From Auxenochlorella pyrenoidosa (Eukaryota > Chlorophyta > Trebouxiophyceae > Chlorellales > Chlorellaceae): 16,232 bases of DNA. The DNA lies in NCBI GenBank assembly GCA_001430745.1, contig KQ481942.1:650370-666601 (forward strand). The letters are read 5' to 3'. Both the position numbers and the translations under genes were made by a program. Position 1 is the stretch's first letter. Each line of letters starts with the position of its first letter. The notes under the pieces were generated by a model that saw only the letters and a program-made list of their open reading frames with translations, searched no databases and was not told the origin of the DNA. This document shows positions 11,301 to 16,232 of this stretch, piece after piece.

Positions 11301-14300
11301 AGTCTGTGCGGCCGGCTGCGCTCCATGGGCGCACCACACTTCGGCACCGCTGCACCCTCACATGGCCTCCCTTTGCCGGCCTCTGACCCCCACCCCTGCA
11401 GGAGCGCCGGCTGGACCTGGCCCACTCGGCGGCCATGATCCTGGACAAGCACAACCTGGTGAAGTACGATCGCCGGTCCGGCAACCTGCAGGCCACCGAC
11501 CTGGGCAGGTGCGCGCCGGGCTGGCCTCTTCTTCGTCCTCCTTCCTTGCTTCCCAAAAAATTCAGAAGGGTGACAGGAATGTGTGTTTGAAAACCAGGGC
11601 AGGCCTGCAGCCAGTTCCTACCCAGCACTCTGCCAAGTACACAGGGCCACTCATCCTTTTGTGTCGGTCACATCATATGCCACGCAGGATTGCCTCCCAG
11701 TACTACGTGTCGTACCGCACCATCTCCTCCTTCAACGAGCACCTGAAGCCCACCATGGGGGAGATCGAGCTGCTGCGCCTGTTTGCCCTGGCCGACGAGT
11801 TCAAGTACATGATCGTGCGCGAGGCGAGGCTTGGGGGGGAAGCGCCAATGAGGCCCAGGGTGTCGACAGCGGTTTGGGATCTGCGTGCGCCGGTGTGCCA
11901 TTCTGCTCCGGGCCTGCACCCCAAGGGTGGACAACCTTATTGCAAATATTGGCGCCCCTTGATGCTGGGCGTACAATGGACAAAGTTGATTGCAGTGCTG
12001 CTCATTGCAATGCGTGCCGGCGTTGCCCCTCCCCCCTCTTGCAGGAGGAGAAGCTTGAGCTGGCCAAGCTGATTGAGCGAGTGCCCATCCCTGTCAAGGA
12101 GAGCTTGGACGAGCCCACCGCCAAGATCAACGTGTTGCTGCAGGCACGCCTGGGGGAGTGGCGTGCTTGCATGTGTCTGCGTGTGCGCGGGGGTGCGGGT
12201 GTGTTGGGGCCGGGGCCGGGGGGTGTTGGGGCCGCTGGATTAACAGCTGCAGGCTCGCTCATGTGTGTACCCTTATCAGCGGACAGGGTGGTACGTCGGC
12301 AGTGTGCAGACTCATCGCCGATAGAGCCATGGTGGACCCTTGCACAGCCATGGGGCAGTTGGGTGCTGGCTAGGTGCTGCCTTTGCCAAGCTCAAACCTG
12401 CCGGCGCACCAATAGTTGCGGCCCAGGCGATGCCTCAGGAGGCCGAGCCAGGCTTCTCGCCCTGCACTTTGCCGTGTGTCTAGGCGCGCTCGGGGCAGAG
12501 CGCCAGCTCGCTACAAGTGGGCAGGCGCAAGCTCCCACCTTGTGACGGGCCTGCGCTCTGCCCAGAGCACGGCAAGACGCTCGCCACGGCGCAGGGCTAG
12601 TAGCGCGGCTCGGCCCCCTGAGACATCGCCTGGGCTGCAGCTGCCGTTGGGCTGGTGCACCCTTGTGTGCTAGACTTCACATGGGGGCTCGGAGGGAGCG
12701 CGATGCGCGCGCATCTTTGCTGCTCAACATCCAGCCGACCCCAAGAACAAACCCCAAACCGACCTCAAAACCTGTACCCCGGCTTGCAGGCCTACATCAG
12801 CCAGCTGAAGCTGGAGGGCCTAGCGCTGACGTCTGACATGGTGTACGTTACGCAGAGCGGTGAGGGGACACCGGGGCAGGGCGCCGCCGTTGGCCGCAAG
12901 CCGAGGGATGTTTTGTGGAGATGGCGAGCGCAGGCAGGTCACGCTGCCTGCTGGGCTTCCAGCAGGGCAGCAGCTGTGCAACCCCACCTGCAAAGCCTGG
13001 CATCTCCCAGGTAGTCATGTGCTGCCCACCTGCGCCAGTGTTCTCAAGCAGCCCTGCCCATCTTGCACCCCATCGTGCAGCCGGCCGGCTGATGCGGTGC
13101 CTGTTTGAGGTGTGCATGCGGCGCGGCTGGGCTGGCCTGACCGACAAGGCGCTCATGCTGTCCAAGTGCGTCATGCGCCGCATGTGGGGCTCCCAGACGC
13201 CGCTGCGCCAGTTCAAGGGCATCCCGTACGAGATCCTCTCCAAGGTGGGCCGGGTTCGACTGCCAGCTGGGGCTGGGCTGACTCCAAGGTGGTTCGCGGG
13301 TGGCTGCCAAGTAGGGCTGCCCTGGCTCTCAGGGCATGTGCACGTCTTTGTTGCCACCCCCTTCTCCTGCCCCTGCGCACATGCGGCACCACTCCTACTC
13401 GGTTGACACCAGAGTATTGCTCCTTGTTCTGGCCCATCAGATCGAGAAAAAGGACCTGGCCTGGGACCGCTGGTACGACCTCAACTCCCAAGAGATTGGC
13501 GAGCTCATCCGCTTCCCCAAGATGGGCAAGACGGTCCACAGGTGGGGGCCGTGCCCGCTTGCTGTGGCTGCAGCGGCTGCTGCCCTGCCCAGAAGGGGGC
13601 TGTGCCCACTTCCAAAATCGCCTGTTACCGCTGGACTGAGAGGACGCAAGCCCAGGCCCCACACAGCCGGGCTGGGCTGGGATGTCCAGTAAATGGCTGC
13701 GGGCAAGCCGGGGGTGTCTGCTCACCTCCCCTACCCCTGCCCCCCTTGCAGGCTGATCCACCAGTTCCCGCGGCTGGAGCTGAGCGCGCATGTGCAGCCC
13801 ATCACGCGCTCGCTGCTCAAGGTGGACCTTACCGTGACGCCCGACTTCCAGGTGGGTGCTTGGCCTGGTGGTACTGCTGGTACTTGCGGTACCGTCGATC
13901 CAGCAGATTGTGCTGGTGGGGATGCCAACATCATCCCTGCTATAGCGTTGCAGCTGCGGCGTGCGGCAAGCATCAACTGCCGCCCCCCTCGCCTGTCGCC
14001 CACATCTTCCATGCCCTGCAGTGGGACGAGAAGATCCACGGCATGGTGGAGCCCTTCTGGATCCTGGTGGAGGACTCTGACTCGGGTGCGCGCCTGGCAG
14101 CAGCACCTTGGGCCTTCTCCTCGCCTCGCAGGGCAGCAGCACAGTCGTGTGTGCCACATCAGGCAACCCACGATTGCCCTGCCTTCTGTGTTGCCATTAT
14201 TTATCTGCCCCCCTTGACGCTCTGCCCTCCATCGATGCTGCTGCCGCCTGCCCGCCTGGCCGCCCGCACGCCTACAGTGATCCTACCGCGCCCTGCTCGC

Positions 14301-16232
14301 GAGCCCCCTCTAAGCCTGGCCGACTGCCTGCCAGCCTGCCCCCTGCCTGGCGCAGATCACGTGCTGCACCACGAGTACTTCTTGCTCCCTTTTCCAGTCA
14401 AGTTCACTCTGAAAACCTGTGCACCCTTCTCCAACCCCCGCAGAGAACGTGCTGCACCACGAGTACTTTTTGCTCAAGGCGCAGCTGGCGGAGGAGGACC
14501 ACCTTGTGACCTTCACGCTGCCCGTCGCCGAGCCGCTGCCGCCGCAGTACTTCGTCCGGGTGCGCCCGCTGGGAAGCTGGCTGGCGACGCTCTGTGCAGG
14601 CGCACGCGCAGCCGCCACGCCGGGCGCATCTAGCCGGCCTGCGTTGGCATGACACTTACCATGCCCTGCCTTCTATCAACGCAACACCTTGTTGCCCTGT
14701 GCCTCCCCCCCGCACTTGGCCGCCAGGTGGTGAGCGACAAGTGGCTGGGGTGCGAGGCGGTGCTGCCCGTCTCCTTCCGCCACCTCATCCTGCCTGAAAA
14801 GTTCTCGCCGCCCACCGAGCTGCTGGATCTGCAGCCCCTGCCCGTGTCGGCGCTGCGGTGAGCTGGGGAGGCGGGGAGGTGCCCTGGGAGAGCTAAGCGG
14901 GGGGTGGTGCACTGGGAGAGCTGGGCAGGGGAAGGTGCACAGGGAGGGATGCTTGTGGCTTTGCGGCCGGCTTGGAGGGCACATCCGAGTGGTCAGCCCG
15001 TTGTCCGTCTGCATGTGGGACCCGCCAGACCCTCGTTTACTTGCAGCTGGCTCGCATGCCTTGGTGCCATCCACCGCCCTCGCCCGCTGACTGGCTGCAG
15101 GAACCCTGAGTTCGAGCAGCTCTACACCCAGTTCACGCACTTCAACCCCATCCAGACCCAGGTGCGGGCCGCGGCGCAGGGGCACGGGCACAGGGCCAGG
15201 GGTGCATACCGGCCTCGGACCTGCAGCAACACCGTTTTTTTGTTGAGCGCGCCCGGGGCATTCCACTGTGCACAACCTGGATGGGCTGGTCACGGCCATG
15301 GATCATGCGCCCCCACCCCCCCCCTCTTCACCCCGGTCAGGTCTTCACTGCGCTGTACAACACCGACGACAACGCGCTGGTGGCCGCCCCCACCGGCAGC
15401 GGCAAGACCATCTGCGCCGAGTTCGCGCTGCTGCGCATGGTGCAGCGCGCCTCGGAGGGCAAGTGCACGGCGCGGTGAGCACAGGGCCAAGGGGGCAGGG
15501 GGCCATGTGCTGCTTCGCAGCCTCAGGCAGCCGAACCAGCCGGCAGCTGGCGATGCCTCCACGTGGCATCCTGCTGGGTGGGCACGACCATGACTGGTGT
15601 GTGCCTGCCCTGCCCGCTCCCCTGCCTGCAGCGCCGTGTACATTGCGCCGCTCGAGGCGCTGGCCAAGGAGCGGCTTGCCGACTGGTCCAAGCGCTTTGG
15701 CGCCGGCGGCCTGGGGCTGAGCGTGGTGCAGCTGACGGGCGAGGCGCAGGCCGACCTGAAGCTGCTCGAGAAGGTGGGGGCCCGGGGTGGGGTGGGGGTG
15801 AGGAAAGCAGGAGGTGCAGACGCCCTCGCAGAGCCGAGTGCCCCGGCCAGACCCCTCCCCTTTTCTGGCGCGCGCTGTCCTTGTTTTCGTCGCCTGCTGG
15901 TGCTGTGCGGTGCACCGACCTTGCTCCCCGTGGGGCTGCCTGCCCTCCCCCGCAGGGCAACATCATCATCGCCACCCCCGAGCACTGGGACATGCTGTCG
16001 CGGCGCTGGAAGCAGCGCAAGGCGGTGCAGGACGTGCCGCTGTTCATCGTGGACGAGATGCACCTGCTGGGCGGCGCGCATGGCTCGGCCCTCGAGGTGG
16101 GGCGCCGGCCTGGCGCAGCTGGTGTGCGCGTGGAGAATGGCAGCCGGTGCATGGCCCCTGTCGGCGATGCGTAGTGCTGCGCAGCTTAGGTGTGCCGCTT
16201 GGCTGTGGCACCAATCTGCCCCAACCCTGACC
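2384..16232 (+). CDS. BRR2: Brr2, U5 snRNP 200 kDa DExH-box RNA helicase, 3' end beyond window
   Basis: Forty coding exons (2384-2449 to 15956-16096) give 1,483 codons without stop or frame break. Brr2 is the Ski2-like helicase of the U5 snRNP; it unwinds U4/U6 to activate the spliceosome and acts again in disassembly, in the nucleus. The protein follows human SNRNP200 (about 2,136 residues) throughout, with two tandem helicase cassettes. Plant-like details, such as [12 protein letters not shown] and LKLLEKGNIII in cassette 2, point to the green lineage. The start at 2384 is chosen because it opens the only exon splicing in phase onto the conserved KANSNLVL, and an in-frame TGA lies at 2360-2362. 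Met7 and Met15 are weaker alternatives. Intron 40 begins at 16097 (GTGGGG) and runs off the right edge. The remaining third (rest of cassette 2, second Sec63 unit) is not visible. Exon ranges are given in the domain entries. Splice sites come from protein conservation plus consensus, not transcripts. Confidence 0.97.
3313..3641 (+). other. Brr2 intron 3
   Basis: This 329-nt GTGAGG-CAG intron is phase 0, between NDRMT and DPARHKE. I see no repeat, RNA gene or coding signal in it. Confidence 0.9.
4454..4529 (+). repeat. 11-bp direct repeat at the exon 6 / intron 6 boundary
   Basis: ATCCCCGTGCA occurs at 4454-4464, the last codons of exon 6, and again exactly at 4519-4529 inside intron 6, offset 65 bp. 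The segment between the copies is clearly more AT-rich than its surroundings. This looks like a short insertion flanked by a target-site-like duplication, or a local duplication that diverged in the middle. Confidence 0.7.
4466..4714 (+). other. Brr2 intron 6: GC-AG candidate, length divisible by three, no stop
   Basis: The exon after it starts with EIDAYWLQ at 4715, phase 0. A CAG/GCACGG donor at 4466 keeps VQ before EIDAYWLQ, which resembles the plant VQDIDAYWLQ as I recall it. A GT donor at 4460 (CCC/GTGCAG) is also phase 0 but matches U1 poorly, and ATG/GTACAC at 4531 is a third phase-0 option. The 249-nt intron contains no in-frame stop, so retention would add 83 residues without breaking the frame. 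Confidence 0.6.
5878..6065 (+). other. Brr2 intron 10 with GC donor
   Basis: The donor reads CAG/GCGCGT and joins CTLPQ to [13 protein letters not shown] in phase 0, as in the human alignment. The nearest GT (5882) would break the frame. A phase-0 GT further on (5905, GCG/GTTACC) would insert nine unconserved residues and is a poor donor. Confidence 0.75.
7575..7914 (+). other. Brr2 intron 16
   Basis: This 340-nt phase-1 GT-AG intron splits the Gly codon before DRTYTQLV. It holds a C-rich simple run of CGCC units around 7800-7820. I see no other feature. Confidence 0.9.
8034..8514 (+). other. Brr2 intron 17
   Basis: This 481-nt phase-0 GTGTGT-CAG intron lies between RQIE and TTQEMVRL. I looked for snoRNA boxes, tRNA-like loops and repeats and saw none that I can support. 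Confidence 0.88.
9161..9186 (+). repeat. GGTAC-rich short motif in intron 20, shared with intron 33
   Basis: GGTACTGCTGGTAC occurs here and again at 13870-13883 in intron 33. In both places it is followed after a few bases by another GGTAC, and both introns start with GTGGGT. The shared block is about 14 exact bases plus a loosely matching tail. Confidence 0.5.
9746..9852 (+). repeat. Exon 22 3' edge and donor repeated in intron 22
   Basis: Positions 9746-9784 (end of exon 22 plus donor GTGCGC) recur at 9814-9852, offset 68 bp, with 38 of 39 bases identical (C9757 versus T9825). The second copy carries the same CAG/GTGCGC donor at 9847. Using it would add 68 nt and shift the frame. Confidence 0.95.
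10000..10022 (+). repeat. AAGTC microsatellite in intron 22
   Basis: About 4.6 tandem copies of the pentamer AAGTC lie in intron 22, roughly 95 bp upstream of its acceptor. Confidence 0.9.
10497..10648 (+). repeat. Exon 24 3' edge and donor repeated in intron 24
   Basis: Positions 10497-10538 (end of exon 24, donor GTGAGC at 10518, start of intron) recur at 10607-10648, offset 110 bp, with 39 of 42 bases identical. The copy has its own donor GTGAGG at 10628. Use of that donor would add 110 nt and shift the frame. Confidence 0.93.
11245..11401 (+). other. Brr2 intron 26 with GC donor
   Basis: CAG/GCACGC joins DPLLQ to ERRLDLAH in phase 0, matching human DPLLDQRRLDLVH. The first downstream GT (about 11294) would be out of phase. 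This is one of the clearest GC-AG introns in the gene. Confidence 0.88.
11824..12044 (+). other. Brr2 intron 28 with GC donor
   Basis: GAG/GCGAGG joins MIVRE to EEKLELAKL and reproduces the conserved VREEEKLEL exactly. The nearby GT at 11815 would delete the conserved VRE. Confidence 0.88.
12144..12789 (+). other. Brr2 intron 29, longest, with GC donor and inverted repeats
   Basis: CAG/GCACGC joins INVLLQ to AYISQLKL in phase 0; the Gln is conserved, so the GC donor is needed. At 646 nt it is the longest intron here. GGGCAGAGCGC at 12493-12503 is the exact reverse complement of 12553-12563, and GCTCTG/CAGAGC at 12555-12568 forms a second, nested hairpin. I found no snoRNA boxes or reading frame of note. 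Confidence 0.85.
14351..14475 (+). repeat. Exon 35 5' edge and acceptor repeated upstream in intron 34
   Basis: Positions 14439-14475 (CGCAG acceptor plus the start of exon 35, encoding VLHHEYFLL) have a copy at 14351-14387, offset 88 bp, with 34 of 37 bases identical. The upstream copy keeps the CAG acceptor (ending 14355) and the same reading phase for VLHHEYFLL. Reading on from it into the true exon would add 88 nt and shift the frame. Confidence 0.93.
14878..14961 (+). repeat. 28-bp minisatellite in intron 36
   Basis: Three imperfect units start with GGTGC at 14878, 14906 and 14934, a constant 28-bp period. The first two share CTGGGAGAGCT; the third is more diverged. The array lies 20 nt downstream of the exon 36 donor. 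Confidence 0.8.
15101..16096 (+). other. BRR2: Brr2 exons 37-40: cassette 2 RecA1 domain, partial
   Basis: Exons: 15101-15161, 15341-15474, 15632-15773, 15956-16096 (residues about 1324-1483). FNPIQTQVF leads into motif I APTGSGKT, with Lys1366. APLEALAKE is motif Ia and LTGE motif Ib. TPEHWD (1443-1448) carries His where cassette 1 and human have Lys. Motif II is DEMH at 1469-1472, where human has DEVH. The C-terminal cassette of Brr2 is known as a regulatory platform (binding of Prp8/Jab1 partners, ATP binding with little unwinding). The Walker residues are intact here, so nucleotide binding is likely kept. Motifs III-VI are beyond the window. Confidence 0.93.
16097..16232 (+). other. Start of Brr2 intron 40
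   Basis: After GSALE the sequence changes to GTGGGGCGCC, and the conserved continuation (VI-SRMRYI in human) is absent, so an intron starts here. Its acceptor is beyond the window. Confidence 0.8.

Larger units (their letters stand above)
11163..14857 (+). other. BRR2: Brr2 exons 26-36: cassette 1 winged helix, Sec63 unit and Ig-like domain
   Basis: Exons: 11163-11244, 11402-11508, 11688-11823, 12045-12143, 12790-12859, 13081-13244, 13441-13541, 13752-13851, 14022-14085, 14444-14559, 14727-14857 (residues about 934-1324). [14 protein letters not shown] and LVKYDRRSG are winged-helix signatures. [26 protein letters not shown] and [10 protein letters not shown] mark the Sec63 helical bundle (ratchet helix), and [13 protein letters not shown] the helix-loop-helix. 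Residues about 1221-1320 form the Ig/FnIII-like domain, with [34 protein letters not shown] and the inter-cassette linker [13 protein letters not shown]. Introns 26, 28 and 29 have GC donors, each required to keep invariant residues in frame. Confidence 0.95.

Noticed and set aside
10651..12072. 473-codon open frame on the plus strand
   Set aside because: It runs through introns 24-29 and several exons, and only short parts match Brr2. It is open because GC-rich sequence has few stops.
12144..12789. Intron-encoded snoRNA in intron 29
   Set aside because: I could not find paired C/D boxes or a convincing H/ACA fold; the hairpins alone are insufficient.
13213..14166. 317-codon open frame on the minus strand
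   Set aside because: It is antisense to conserved Brr2 exons 31-34, with no recognisable protein features.
14356..14396. Upstream copy of the exon 35 start as a genuine extra cassette exon
   Set aside because: No credible donor follows it, and reading through shifts the frame. A decoy acceptor or relic is more likely.

Overview
The window is nuclear DNA from an intron-dense, GC-rich eukaryote, most likely a green alga. Genes are split into 58-204 nt exons by introns averaging about 240 nt. Donors are mostly GTGAGN, GTGGGN or GTGCGC, and acceptors sit after C-rich tracts ending in CAG. The best-matching version of the main protein is the plant/green-lineage one, and the neighbouring gene has a plastid transit peptide. 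A trebouxiophyte or chlamydomonadalean alga fits, but the sequence alone does not settle the lineage.

Layout. (1) Positions 1-1089, minus strand: the 5' part of a gene running off the left edge. Four coding exons with matching phases encode 119 residues: a transit-peptide-like N-terminus, a linker, and the start of a DUF3611 (TIC21/PIC1-like) chloroplast envelope membrane protein. (2) Positions 1090-2383: a 1.3 kb divergent intergenic region that must hold both promoters and both 5' UTRs; no convincing gene was found there. (3) Position 2384 to the right edge, plus strand: the gene for Brr2 (U5 snRNP 200 kDa helicase, human SNRNP200). I traced 40 coding exons, all phase-consistent, giving 1,483 codons with no frameshift or internal stop. 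They cover the N-terminal region, all of helicase cassette 1, and the first RecA domain of cassette 2 up to its DEMH motif. About one third of the protein lies beyond the window.

The protein content is conserved housekeeping, and I see no new gene system. The unusual signals are in the splicing architecture of the Brr2 gene. Five of its 40 donors appear to be GC rather than GT, all phase 0. At four exon boundaries, the exon edge with its splice site is repeated imperfectly inside the adjacent intron, creating a decoy donor or acceptor. One intron (intron 6) is a multiple of three and has no stop. These facts raise the testable idea that splicing of this spliceosomal-helicase transcript is itself variable or regulated.
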